From Agrobacterium tumefaciens (GTDB lineage: Bacteria > Pseudomonadota > Alphaproteobacteria > Rhizobiales > Rhizobiaceae), in contig NZ_CP072309.1 in assembly GCF_017726655.1 (NCBI RefSeq), forward strand, positions 613,501 through 677,500: a DNA stretch of 64,000 bases. The letters run 5' to 3'. Of the stretch, positions 9,868-17,968 are shown one piece after another; positions within the stretch are counted from its first letter, which is position 1, and each line of letters opens with the position of its first letter. The translations under genes and the position numbers were made by a program. Under the pieces are notes generated by a model that did no database searches, was not told the origin of the DNA, and worked only from the letters and a program-made list of their open reading frames with translations.

Positions 9868-10898
9868 CGGCAGCCTCCCACCTCCATGGGTTTCGATTCC
9901 CCGGGTGGTAACTCCATTGGCTTCAGGCCCAGCCGGCGGAAAAGCGCCGCATCGTGGTCTTCACCCGGATTATCCGCCGTCAACAGGGTTTCGCCAATGA
10001 AGATGGAATTAGCGCCAGCGAGGAAACAAAGCGCCTGCGTCTCGTCGCTCATATCCGAGCGCCCGGCCGAGAGCCGCACGTGCGAACGCGGCATGAGAAT
10101 GCGGGCAAGAGCAATGGTACGCACGAAATCAATGGGATCGACAGGATCGGCATTGGCCAGTTTCGAGCCGGGGATCGGGATCAGCATGTTGATCGGCACG
10201 CTCTCCGGCGGGGCCGGCAGATTGGCCAGTGTCACCAGCATCGAAATACGGTCTTCCACCGTTTCCCCCATCCCGAGAATGCCGCCGGCGCAGACCTTGA
10301 TGCCGGCATCGCGAACATTGGCGAGCGTTTCGAGCCGGTCCTCGAAAGTGCGGGTGGTGATGATCTCTGAATAGAACCGCTCTGACGTGTCGATGTTGTG
10401 ATTGTAATAATCGAGCCCGGCATCCGCCAGCCGTTCGGACTGTTCGGTGGTCAGCATGCCGAGTGTCATGCAGGTTTCCATGCCAAGCGCCTTAACGCCT
10501 TCCACCATGGCGACAACAGCCTCCATATCTCGCTCCTTGGGATTACGCCACGCCGCGCCCATGCAATAACGCGTCGCCCCGCCTTCCTTTGCCTTGCGCG
10601 CCTCTGCCAGCACACGCTCCACCTCCATCAGTTTGGAAGCCTTGAGGCCAGTCGGGCTTCGGGCTGACTGGCTGCAATAGCCGCAATCTTCAGGGCAACC
10701 GCCGGTCTTGATCGACAACAGACGACTTATCTGGATTGCATTGGCGTCGAAATGACAGCGGTGAACTTGCTGCGCGCGGAACAAGAGATCATTGAACGAT
10801 AAATTATAGATAATTTTAGCGTCTTCGACTGACCAAATCAATGGAGAGATTCCATTTGGCGCTATAGGTTCCGAAATTTGCGGGGCGAATGAGTGCAT
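9864..10898 (-). CDS. bioB: Biotin synthase
   Basis: A 344-residue radical-SAM enzyme that inserts sulfur into dethiobiotin. The [12 protein letters not shown] motif carries the three cluster cysteines, [12 protein letters not shown] precedes it, and [25 protein letters not shown] and [13 protein letters not shown] are typical. I start at the ATG at 10898, which leaves the upstream A/T-rich promoter and its BioR-like sites non-coding. The open frame reaches back to 10973, but those extra 25 residues match nothing in the family. First gene of the bioBFDAZ operon. An exact BioR palindrome lies inside its coding sequence (10805-10814). Confidence 0.96.
   Translation of the reverse strand: MHSFAPQISEPIAPNGISPLIWSVEDAKIIYNLSFNDLLFRAQQVHRCHFDANAIQISRLLSIKTGGCPEDCGYCSQSARSPTGLKASKLMEVERVLAEARKAKEGGATRYCMGAAWRNPKERDMEAVVAMVEGVKALGMETCMTLGMLTTEQSERLADAGLDYYNHNIDTSERFYSEIITTRTFEDRLETLANVRDAGIKVCAGGILGMGETVEDRISMLVTLANLPAPPESVPINMLIPIPGSKLANADPVDPIDFVRTIALARILMPRSHVRLSAGRSDMSDETQALCFLAGANSIFIGETLLTADNPGEDHDAALFRRLGLKPMELPPGESKPMEVGGCR
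10805..10814 (-). promoter_or_regulatory. Exact BioR palindrome inside the bioB reading frame
   Basis: TTATAGATAA (complement TTATCTATAA) matches the BioR operator consensus of alpha-proteobacteria as I recall it. It lies 84 bases downstream of the chosen bioB start, within codons for KIIYNLS, in a part of BioB that aligns with other biotin synthases. It could act as an internal auxiliary operator. Confidence 0.6.
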
Positions 10899-10919
10899 CG
10901 GATGACTTTCCCGGAATAA

Positions 10920-10948
10920 AAATAGATAGAAGTTATTTTTATCTATTT
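10920..10948 (-). promoter_or_regulatory. Two imperfect BioR-like sites in the bioB promoter
   Basis: AAATAGATAG (10920-10929, 7 of 10 to the palindrome) and TTATCTATTT (10939-10948, 8 of 10) lie 22-50 bases upstream of bioB in a very A/T-rich stretch. Spacing between their centres is 19 bases, about two helical turns. They are the expected place for BioR repression of bioBFDAZ; the bioR gene itself is not in this window. Confidence 0.5.
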
Positions 10949-11175
10949 TTTTATCGCGCCCTTTTGCAAGCACTTTTTTGGAAGTTGTACGTCAGGAAGA
11001 GAAAGAGGGGGGCGATGACCTGGCGTTTCGCACAGGAAGACCTGCCCATTCCGCACGACCCATTCGCCAGCGGTCACGCAAGCAAGAGGGTGCCGACGGG
11101 CTCACCAGAAGCTTTCGACAATGGTTATGATGTATATCCATTGACAAATCAGCAGACACCAGCTTTTCTAATCAC

Positions 11176-11586
11176 ATGCGTGGAACGTTGCGAGCATCGA
11201 AATTGCTGGCTCTATTGTTCAGGTTGGTGATGATCCTTTCACTGGCCGGCTACAGCGTTTCCACCGTCAATGCTGCCATGCATGGTCCCGACAGAGGGGG
11301 AATGCGGCATGATCAATCCGGCATGATGGATCATGGCAAGCTGATGGATCATGGCGGCTCTGAGATGAAGAAGGCCAGTCACGACCACCAAAACATGGCC
11401 GACACTGATGGCGACGTCAAAAAGACCGAAAAACCGCAATGCTGCGGCGATTTCTGCCTCGGCATGGCGGTGCTGTTGAGCCATTCAGCCATCGGTACGC
11501 GAGTGGCCAGCACCATCAGGACCTTCCCTGACGACGACAAAGCCCTGGGCCAAACCCCACTGCTTCAACGCCCCCCAAATATCTGA
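11176..11586 (+). CDS. Small exported His/Met-rich protein, probable copper-binding
   Basis: A 136-residue protein with an N-terminal hydrophobic signal segment (LLALLFRLVMILSLAGYSVSTVNA, positions 11-34) and a mature part rich in His, Met and Asp: HGPDRGGMRHDQSGMMDHG and MDHGGSEMKKASHDHQNM. A later CCGDFCLGMAV stretch has three Cys. The composition suggests periplasmic metal binding. It leads the copper gene group, 87 bases before the lipoprotein gene, and may be the first gene of that operon. The start is uncertain: no clear ribosome site precedes 11176, and an ATG at 11230 would shorten the signal. A TTGACA hexamer at 11141-11146 is a candidate -35. Confidence 0.6.
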   Translation: MRGTLRASKLLALLFRLVMILSLAGYSVSTVNAAMHGPDRGGMRHDQSGMMDHGKLMDHGGSEMKKASHDHQNMADTDGDVKKTEKPQCCGDFCLGMAVLLSHSAIGTRVASTIRTFPDDDKALGQTPLLQRPPNI

Positions 11587-11673
11587 ACAGGCAAAGCCCG
11601 CCTTTGGGCAATGACCGTGCGTGAGCGGCTTTAGCGCCCTCGCGCCGTTATATCTCCTGTTCGGACAATACCT

Positions 11674-11904
11674 ATGAACCCGATTTATATCGTGGTTGCA
11701 GCGCCCCTGTTACTGGGCGGCTGCACTGCCACATCGATGATGAACGACGCCGCCTCCTATGACGACGCGGCGAACCCGACGCTTGGCGCCCCTCCGCTTC
11801 GTTATCAGACGCCGGTCTCGGGCTACACCGCCCGCATGCCGGCGGATCCGAAGCCGTGGCGTAACCAGAACGATGCGCAGGCTCCGAAAGGAGGTGCATC
11901 ATGA
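11674..11904 (+). CDS. Small lipoprotein of the copper operon
   Basis: A 76-residue protein with a lipoprotein signal: hydrophobic IYIVVAAPLLLGG followed by the lipobox Cys at residue 17. The mature part is short, polar and Pro-rich (NPTLGAPPLRYQTPVSGY), with no recognised domain. Its stop overlaps the start of the TolC-like gene by four bases (ATGA), so the two are coupled and probably assemble together at the outer membrane. Function unknown beyond this association. Confidence 0.75.
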   Translation: MNPIYIVVAAPLLLGGCTATSMMNDAASYDDAANPTLGAPPLRYQTPVSGYTARMPADPKPWRNQNDAQAPKGGAS

Positions 11905-13376
11905 TGCCACGCTCACTCCCACTCGCATCAAAACTCGCGGCAATCCTGTCGTTGCCGCTTTTTCTCAGCGGCTGCGTATCTGCCGCACAATATGCCTCCC
12001 GGGAGGCCGGTTTCACGACTGTCTCGGCGAAGACAACAGAGGCGACAGGGAAACAGACCGCATGGGTTCAGAACCGGGCCGAGGCACAGGCAACAGAGGC
12101 CCGTGTCAAATCGCTGATGGCGGCCAGCAAGACGCTCGACGTCGAAACGGCGGTGCAGGTCGCGCTGCTGAACAATAAGGGCCTGCAGGCGGCTTACGCC
12201 GATCTGGGCGAATCAGCTGCCACCGCATGGCAATCGACTCTGTTGGTCAACCCAAGCATCGGCCTGGGGCTGACGGGTATCGGCACGCCAGGCCTCAGGG
12301 CCTACAAGACAATCGAAGGCGTCCTCACCACTAATATTCTGGCACTCGCCACGCTCAAAAAGAATGTCGAAATCGCCGATACCGGCTTTCGCAAGGCGCA
12401 ATTGGGCGCGGCGTTGAGAACGCTGCAACTGGCTGCGGATACACGTCGCGCATGGATTTCCGCCGTGGCGGCTTCGGAAAACGTCGGCCAATTGGCTCAG
12501 GCGCAGACCGCTGCGGCCGCCGCTTCGGAACTCGCCACCAAACTCGGTGAGTCCGGCGCGATGAACAAGGAAGGCCAAGCCCGTGAGCAGGTGTTTTATG
12601 CCGAACTGACGGGCCAGATCGCCAAGGCAAGACTGGAAGCCCGTCTTGCCCGGGAGGAACTGACGCGACTGATGGGACTTTGGGGATCAGATATCGAATA
12701 CAGCATCCCCACCCGTCTGCCGTCACTTCCCAAGGCACTCGCCCAGCGTGACATGATCGAGGCCGAGGCGCTGCAGCGTCGGGTGGACTTGCAGATGGCC
12801 AAGCTCGACCTGGAGGCGACCGCCCGCTCCTTCAAGCTCACCGAAGCGACCCGGTACGTCAGCGATCTCGCACTCAGATCGGGTTTCGAGACCGAGCGTG
12901 AAAAAGATGAAGACCGCATAAACAAACAAACGACCGGCCGCGCCGAACTGGAATTCGTCATTCCGATCTTCGATTCCGGTCAGGCCCGCATGCGGGAATC
13001 CGAACTCGCCTATATGCGCGCCGCCAACCTGCTGGCGGAAAAGGCGGTCAATGTCCGCTCGGAAGCCCGCTCCGCTTATCAGGCGTATCGGTCCACCTAC
13101 GACATCGCCCGGCACTACCGCAACAGCGTGGTTCCGCTGCGCAACCGGATCGAGGAAGAATCGATGCGGACCTATAATGGCATGCTGACCAACACTTTCG
13201 AGTTGCTGGCCGACAGCCGCGAAAAGGTCAATTCGAATCTACTCGCCATCGATGCCAAACGCGACTTCTGGCTCGCCGAAGCAGGGCTCGTTCCGGCCAT
13301 TTATGGGGGCGGTTCGGGTGCAGCTGGCGGAGAGACCGAGGTTGCCGCCGCCTCCGGCGGCGGCGGTGGACATTGA
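11901..13376 (+). CDS. TolC/CusC-family outer-membrane lipoprotein
   Basis: A 491-residue protein with a lipobox signal (SLPLFLSGC, Cys near residue 25) and two long coiled-coil-rich repeats typical of outer-membrane efflux proteins: the first around SKTLDVETAVQVALLNNKGLQAAYADLGES, the second with KLDLEATARSFKLTEATRY and FVIPIFDSGQARMRESELAYMRAANLLAEKA. Such proteins form a periplasm-spanning trimeric exit duct. It ends in a Gly-rich tail with GGGGGH. Within the copper operon one expects a CusC-like role, but no RND pump or membrane-fusion gene is next to it, which is unusual for this family. Confidence 0.85.
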   Translation: MMPRSLPLASKLAAILSLPLFLSGCVSAAQYASREAGFTTVSAKTTEATGKQTAWVQNRAEAQATEARVKSLMAASKTLDVETAVQVALLNNKGLQAAYADLGESAATAWQSTLLVNPSIGLGLTGIGTPGLRAYKTIEGVLTTNILALATLKKNVEIADTGFRKAQLGAALRTLQLAADTRRAWISAVAASENVGQLAQAQTAAAAASELATKLGESGAMNKEGQAREQVFYAELTGQIAKARLEARLAREELTRLMGLWGSDIEYSIPTRLPSLPKALAQRDMIEAEALQRRVDLQMAKLDLEATARSFKLTEATRYVSDLALRSGFETEREKDEDRINKQTTGRAELEFVIPIFDSGQARMRESELAYMRAANLLAEKAVNVRSEARSAYQAYRSTYDIARHYRNSVVPLRNRIEEESMRTYNGMLTNTFELLADSREKVNSNLLAIDAKRDFWLAEAGLVPAIYGGGSGAAGGETEVAAASGGGGGH

Positions 13377-13391
13377 GAAAGGAGAACCATC

Positions 13392-14741
13392 ATGTTCAAT
13401 AGAAGACAACTTCTGGGCGTCAGCGCCGCGATGGTCTCCACGGCGGCCTGGGCGAAAACCTCCAACAGCAGCCTGCCGGAAGCGGCAGTGATGGAAACCG
13501 CGGCAACGCAGGCGCCGGTGAAGCCCACAACCGGTCCCGATTATAATCCGGTCGTCACCTTGAACGGCTGGACCCTGCCCTTCCGGATGAACAACGGCGT
13601 CAAGGAATTCCACCTCGTTGCCGAGCCGGTGGAGCGCGAAATGGCCGAGGGCATGACGGCTCGCCTCTGGGGTTACAACGGCCAGTCGCCCGGCCCGACC
13701 ATCGAGGCCGTCGAAGGCGACCGAGTGCGCATTTTCGTCACCAACAAGCTGCCGGAACATACGACGATCCACTGGCATGGCATGATCCTGCCATCGGGCA
13801 TGGACGGCGTGGGTGGACTGTCGCAGCCGCATATCCCCGTCGGAAAGACCTTCGTCTATGAGTTCGACCTCGTGAAGTCGGGCACCTTCATGTACCACCC
13901 GCATTCGGACGAGATGGTGCAGATGGCGATGGGCATGATGGGCTTCTTCGTGATCCATCCGAAAGACCCGGCCTTCATGCCTGTGGACCGCGATTTCGTG
14001 TTCCTGATCAACGCCTATGATATCAATCCCGGCTCCTATGTGCCGAAGATCATGACCATGACGGACTTCAATCTGTGGTCATGGAACAGCCGGGTGTTTC
14101 CGGGCATCGATCCGCTGGTGGTTTCCAAGGATGACCGGGTGCGTGTCCGCGTCGGTAACCTGACCATGACCAACCACCCGATCCATATGCACGGTTACGA
14201 TTTCGAAGTGACCTGCACGGATGGCGGATGGGTGCGACCCGAGGCGCGCTGGCCGGAGGTCAGCATCGATATCCCCGTCGGCGCCATGCGGGCCTATGAA
14301 TTCGACGCCAAATATGTCGGCGACTGGGCGATCCATTGCCACAAGTCGCACCATACGATGAATGCCATGGGACATGACGTTCCCACCTTCATCGGCGTCG
14401 ACAAGAAAACCGTCACCGAAAAGATCCGCAAGGTCCGGCCGGACTATATGCCGATGGGCACCGCCGGCATGGCCGATATGGGCGCGATGGAAATGGAAAT
14501 CCCTGAGAACACCGTTCCGATGATGAACGGCTGGGGGCCGCACGGCCCCATCGAAATGGGCGGCATGTTCTCCGTCGTGAAGGTTCGCGAAGGCATCTCG
14601 GCGGGCGATTACACCGATCCCGGCTGGTACGAAAACCCGCCCGGCACCCAGGCGTGGGAATGGACCGGCGAGCTGCCGGACAGCCAAAAAAACACCGACC
14701 CAAAAACGCAGATCACGCCGCAACCGATGAAACACGGCTGA
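13392..14741 (+). CDS. Tat-exported multicopper oxidase
   Basis: A 449-residue copper oxidase, probably oxidising Cu(I) to Cu(II) in the periplasm. The N-terminus MFNRRQLLGVSAAMVSTAAWA is a Tat-type signal. All four copper motifs are there: HWHG (about 126-129), HPHS (about 169-172), HPIHMHG (about 261-267) and HCHKSHHTMNAM (about 314-325), the last with type 1 Cys, His and axial Met. After it come about 120 residues with a Met-rich stretch (MPMGTAGMADMGAMEMEIP), which may gather Cu(I). The AAAGGAG ribosome site is ten bases after the TolC-like stop. Confidence 0.93.
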   Translation: MFNRRQLLGVSAAMVSTAAWAKTSNSSLPEAAVMETAATQAPVKPTTGPDYNPVVTLNGWTLPFRMNNGVKEFHLVAEPVEREMAEGMTARLWGYNGQSPGPTIEAVEGDRVRIFVTNKLPEHTTIHWHGMILPSGMDGVGGLSQPHIPVGKTFVYEFDLVKSGTFMYHPHSDEMVQMAMGMMGFFVIHPKDPAFMPVDRDFVFLINAYDINPGSYVPKIMTMTDFNLWSWNSRVFPGIDPLVVSKDDRVRVRVGNLTMTNHPIHMHGYDFEVTCTDGGWVRPEARWPEVSIDIPVGAMRAYEFDAKYVGDWAIHCHKSHHTMNAMGHDVPTFIGVDKKTVTEKIRKVRPDYMPMGTAGMADMGAMEMEIPENTVPMMNGWGPHGPIEMGGMFSVVKVREGISAGDYTDPGWYENPPGTQAWEWTGELPDSQKNTDPKTQITPQPMKHG

Positions 14742-14785
14742 TCGTCCAGATTACACACCCCCACCAGAACCAAGGAAACCATAAA

Positions 14786-15262
14786 ATGACCAGACTGAAA
14801 ATTGCACTGCTTCTCGCCGCGCTCGCCACCCCTGTTTTCGCAGGCGGCGCCCACTCCGGCGGCGACAACGCGATGGCGGTTGGCGAACCCGGCGACAAGT
14901 CCAAGGTGACCCAGACCATTCAGGTGACGATGAAGGAAACGCCTGATGGCAAGATGATGTTCACGCCCGCCAAATTCGAATTCAAGAAGGGCAAGACAGT
15001 GCGTTTTGCCGTGAAAAATGTCGGCGAGTTGGACCATGAATTCATCATGGACGAGCAAAAGGCCAATCTAGAGCATAAGGCCGTCATGGCAAAGGCGCCG
15101 GAGATGGAGCACGACAACCCAAACGCCATCAGCCTCGCGCCTGGTGAAAGCGGCGAACTCGTCTGGAAATTCACCAATGACGGCATGTTCGAATTCGCTT
15201 GCCTGAAACCGGGGCATTACGAAGCCGGCATGCGCGGCGACCTTAAAGTTTCGGCAAAGTAA
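14786..15262 (+). CDS. Periplasmic cupredoxin
   Basis: A 158-residue blue-copper-type protein with signal peptide MTRLKIALLLAALATPVFA. The C-terminal half shows the cupredoxin pattern: His in VGELDHEFIMDE, then CLKPGHYEAGM with Cys, His and Met at type 1 spacing. It probably shuttles electrons or copper to or from the multicopper oxidase. The start is the ATG at 14786 with AAGGAAA eight bases upstream; a longer frame back to 14654 overlaps the oxidase gene and lacks a signal peptide. Confidence 0.9.
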   Translation: MTRLKIALLLAALATPVFAGGAHSGGDNAMAVGEPGDKSKVTQTIQVTMKETPDGKMMFTPAKFEFKKGKTVRFAVKNVGELDHEFIMDEQKANLEHKAVMAKAPEMEHDNPNAISLAPGESGELVWKFTNDGMFEFACLKPGHYEAGMRGDLKVSAK

Positions 15263-15285
15263 CCCATTCAAAAAGGATAACGACT

Positions 15286-15570
15286 ATGAAAACCATCGTT
15301 AACATCACCCTGGCCGCAGCACTTCTGCTCACCGCACCCCTCGCCGCTTTTGCCCAGGAGTTCACCAAAGGTACGGTAAAGAAGGTGGATGTTGCCGGCA
15401 AGAAGGTCACCATCACCCATGAAGACCTGAAAAACCTCGACATGCCGGGTATGACCATGGTGTTCCGCGTGAAGGACGATGCCATCTTCGCCAAGCTCAA
15501 GGAAGGCGCCAACATCGAGTTCATCGCCGAACGCGCCGACGGCAAGCTTGTCGTCGCACAGGTGAAATAA
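15286..15570 (+). CDS. CusF-like periplasmic copper-binding protein
   Basis: A 94-residue protein with signal peptide ending AAFAQE and one CusF domain of the OB-fold type (residues about 27-92). The metal-binding part is HEDLKNLDMPGMTMVFRV, with the His and Met ligands of the family; the tryptophan of E. coli CusF is not in this motif. CusF hands copper to an efflux complex. It is the last gene of the copper operon, 23 bases after the cupredoxin gene and before a terminator. Confidence 0.9.
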   Translation: MKTIVNITLAAALLLTAPLAAFAQEFTKGTVKKVDVAGKKVTITHEDLKNLDMPGMTMVFRVKDDAIFAKLKEGANIEFIAERADGKLVVAQVK

Positions 15571-15600
15571 GACAGTCGTCATCGCCGCAGAGTGAACGGA

Positions 15601-15630
15601 AGGGGCAGCGGGAAATCTCTGCCCCTTTTG
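15601..15630 (+). terminator. Intrinsic terminator of the copper operon
   Basis: Stem AGGGGCAG / CTGCCCCT of eight base pairs with a ten-base loop, followed by TTTG, 30 bases after the CusF-like stop. It separates the copper operon from the convergent hisC gene. Confidence 0.8.
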
Positions 15631-15673
15631 TTACTTGGTGAATGCGCTTCCAGAAGGGTCTGGTTCCAGCGCC

Positions 15674-16783
15674 CTATCCAGCCGCGATTTGCCTGAAAGC
15701 GTCGAGGAAGTGATCATTCTCCTCGCGGGAGCCAATGCTGACACGAATGAAGGTGTCGAAGCCCGGTTGTTTCCATGGCTTCACGATGACGCCAAGGCGG
15801 AGCAGATTTTCCGCCACATGCACGGCGCTGACCCCGACATCGATGAAGAGGAAATTGCATTTCGACGGCGCCATGCGGTAACCCAGCCCCTTCAGTGCGC
15901 CTGCGACACGCCCGCGCTCCGTAAGAGCCAGTTCGACGGATTTCCGCAAGTGCGCTTCATCGTTGAGAGCGGCAATGGCCGAAGTCTGGGCGATGGCGTT
16001 GGTGTTAAAGGGCGTGCGGGCGCGGTTGAGAAAATCGCAGAGCTCCCCGCTACTGACGATGCCATAACCGATGCGGAGACCCGCAAGGCCGAAGGCTTTG
16101 GAGAAAGTGCGAAGGACCACCCAGTTCACATTCGCATCCCGCAGCATCTCGACAGCGGATGGATAGTTCTCGCCAGCCGCATATTCGGCATAGGCCTCGT
16201 CGATGACGACTATTGTGTCCTTGTCGAGCGCAGCGATGATCGTACCGAGTTCAGCCGGCGTCAGCCATGAACCAACGGGGTTCATCGGATTCGAGAAGAT
16301 CAGCATGCGCGGTTTGCGTGCGATGGCCGCGAGCAATGCATCGACGTCGATCGTCAAATCGGACTTCACAGGCACACGGTCGATCACGCCGCCCATCAGC
16401 GTGGTGTAGTCTTCGTGCAGCGGGAAAGAGGGATAAAGCGTCGCGACCATATCGCCCTGGCGAACGATTGATCGGCAGATAACTGCAATCAGATCCTCCG
16501 AGCCGTTACCGAGGATCATCTGGCTGTCATCCACCTCGAACCGCGCAGCAAGCTGACCGCACAAGGCCCGCCCCTGCGGATCGGGATAGAGGCGCGCCAG
16601 TTCGCCGATATCGGGAAAAAGGTGACGTAGCGCAGGCGATGGCCCAAGCGGATTCTCGTTGGAGCCCAGCTTCGCGATGGTGCCAACGCCATATTTCGCC
16701 CGCACCTCTTCAATCGTCAGACCTGCATTGTAGGGGGCAATGGCGCGGATTTCGTCGCGAATGGGGCTTGAAGGCTTTTCCAT
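15674..16783 (-). CDS. hisC: Histidinol-phosphate aminotransferase family protein
   Basis: A 369-residue class I/II PLP aminotransferase of the HisC type. Seen are KLGSNENPLGPSPALR, LGNGSEDLIAVICRS, FSNPMNPVGSWL, VVIDEAYAEYA and RTFSKAFGLAGLRIGYG with the Schiff-base lysine. The start ATG at 16783 has GGAG eight bases upstream; the open frame extends further without conserved residues. It is not in a histidine biosynthesis operon. It faces an SDR gene and lies beside a HisD-like, HutC-regulated gene set, and a TGTATAGACA dyad sits in the shared promoter region. It may therefore be a catabolic or side-pathway HisC rather than the biosynthetic enzyme. Confidence 0.85.
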   Translation of the reverse strand: MEKPSSPIRDEIRAIAPYNAGLTIEEVRAKYGVGTIAKLGSNENPLGPSPALRHLFPDIGELARLYPDPQGRALCGQLAARFEVDDSQMILGNGSEDLIAVICRSIVRQGDMVATLYPSFPLHEDYTTLMGGVIDRVPVKSDLTIDVDALLAAIARKPRMLIFSNPMNPVGSWLTPAELGTIIAALDKDTIVVIDEAYAEYAAGENYPSAVEMLRDANVNWVVLRTFSKAFGLAGLRIGYGIVSSGELCDFLNRARTPFNTNAIAQTSAIAALNDEAHLRKSVELALTERGRVAGALKGLGYRMAPSKCNFLFIDVGVSAVHVAENLLRLGVIVKPWKQPGFDTFIRVSIGSREENDHFLDAFRQIAAG

Positions 16784-16845
16784 TTTGCAGTCTCCATGAG
16801 ATGCGGATGAACCAGTCATAAGCCCGCAAATCACATTCGTAAATA

Positions 16846-16855
16846 TGTATAGACA
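16846..16855. promoter_or_regulatory. Dyad TGTATAGACA between hisC and the SDR gene
   Basis: One mismatch from the perfect palindrome TGTATATACA found before the ABC transporter operon (17866-17875). It lies 62 bases before hisC and 50 bases before the SDR gene. I read both as sites for the HutC-type regulator encoded at 24555-25286; HutC operators known to me are of the TTGTA...TACAA kind. Confidence 0.5.
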
Positions 16856-16905
16856 TTTTAAGACGAAAATGATGTCATCCTGGGTGAACAAACAAAGGGG
16901 CCGCC

Positions 16906-17673
16906 ATGACTCAGCCGAACTTCGATCTCTCCGGCCGCCGTGCGCTTGTGACCGGCGCAAGCCGCGGCATCGGCCAGGCCATTGCCGTCGCCCTGGCGCA
17001 GGCTGGCGCCGATATCGCCATCACCGCACGCACGGTCGAGGCGCTCTCGGAAACGCATGCGCGCATCAGCAACCTTGGCCGACACTGCGTGACGCTCGCG
17101 CAGGACGTTCGCGACGTTGAAGCATGCACCCGCGTGACGACAGAAGCCGCGGAAAAACTTGGTGGCCTCGACATCCTCATCAACAACGCCGGCTTCGAAA
17201 ACGTTCGCGCGTCGTTCGATGTTGACGAAGCACTTTGGGAGTCGATCCTTTCAACAAACCTGAAGGGCGCATTTTTCTGCGCGCAGGCAGCCGGCCGCAT
17301 CATGGCCGAAAGCGGCGGGGGCGCCATCGTTAACCTCTGCTCGCTGACATCCTATGTCGGCATTCCAACCGCCGCTCCTTACGGCGCTTCGAAATCCGGG
17401 CTGCTGGGCATAACCCGCGCCCTTGCCAGTGAATGGGCGGCGCATGACATCAGGGTAAACGCGATTGCCCCGGGCTACTTCCGCACAGCCATGACGAAGG
17501 TTTTCTACGAAAATGACGATTGGCAATCGCGGATGCTGGAGAAGATCCCGCAACGACGCTTCGGCAAGGAGAGCGACATTGGCGGCGTTGCCGTTTTTCT
17601 CTGCAGCGATGCGGCCGCCTACATTACAGGTCATTGCATTCCGGTGGACGGCGGCTATCTGGCCTCGATCTGA
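16906..17673 (+). CDS. Short-chain dehydrogenase/reductase
   Basis: A 255-residue classical SDR of the FabG/glucose-dehydrogenase type. The NAD(P)-binding GASRGIGQAIA is at 18-28, the NAG motif in LINNAGF at about 89-95, and the catalytic Tyr/Lys in PYGASKSG at about 158-165. The end has GHCIPVDGGY. The base after the second strand (TARTVEA) does not settle NAD versus NADP. It starts 122 bases from the divergent hisC and is followed by a 295-base gap before the ABC genes. Shared dyads suggest co-regulation with the transporter and the HisD-like enzyme, so it probably oxidises an alcohol in the same pathway. Confidence 0.88.
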   Translation: MTQPNFDLSGRRALVTGASRGIGQAIAVALAQAGADIAITARTVEALSETHARISNLGRHCVTLAQDVRDVEACTRVTTEAAEKLGGLDILINNAGFENVRASFDVDEALWESILSTNLKGAFFCAQAAGRIMAESGGGAIVNLCSLTSYVGIPTAAPYGASKSGLLGITRALASEWAAHDIRVNAIAPGYFRTAMTKVFYENDDWQSRMLEKIPQRRFGKESDIGGVAVFLCSDAAAYITGHCIPVDGGYLASI

Positions 17674-17854
17674 TGCGGACAAACCTCCCGTTGGAACGAC
17701 TGTGAAATAGTACCGGATAGAGGTCTTCGGCGCTTGCCATTCGGCGCGATGAGAAACAAAGTCGCTGAATTGACCGATAAACTTTTCCGCACCTGCACAA
17801 ATATTGCGCAACACGATTTCAGGCGAAAAATTACGCAAATCCAATTGACGCAGG

Positions 17855-17876
17855 TTGTACATATATGTATATACAA
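17855..17876. promoter_or_regulatory. Compound palindrome upstream of the ABC transporter operon (putative HutC-type operator)
   Basis: The stretch holds overlapping perfect palindromes TACATATATGTA and TGTATATACA, flanked by TTGTA and TACAA. It sits 93 bases before the ATP-binding protein start. The core recurs with one mismatch at 16846-16855. Likely bound by the GntR/HutC protein encoded in the cluster. The rest of 17674-17968 shows no gene. Confidence 0.55.
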
Positions 17877-17968
17877 GTACATATAACCCGGCGACAACAC
17901 ATCGCCGAAGGCGTACAGACAGCTTTGAGGCGATTAGCGGCCATCAACGCGCGACAGGGGGAAATGTC

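Noticed and set aside
11015..11230. 71-residue frame beginning MTWRFAQEDLPIPHDP before the copper operon
   Set aside because: It has a purine-rich site upstream and fair codon use, but it overlaps the start of the His/Met-rich protein in another frame and I know no relative. It could be a leader peptide; evidence is too thin to call.
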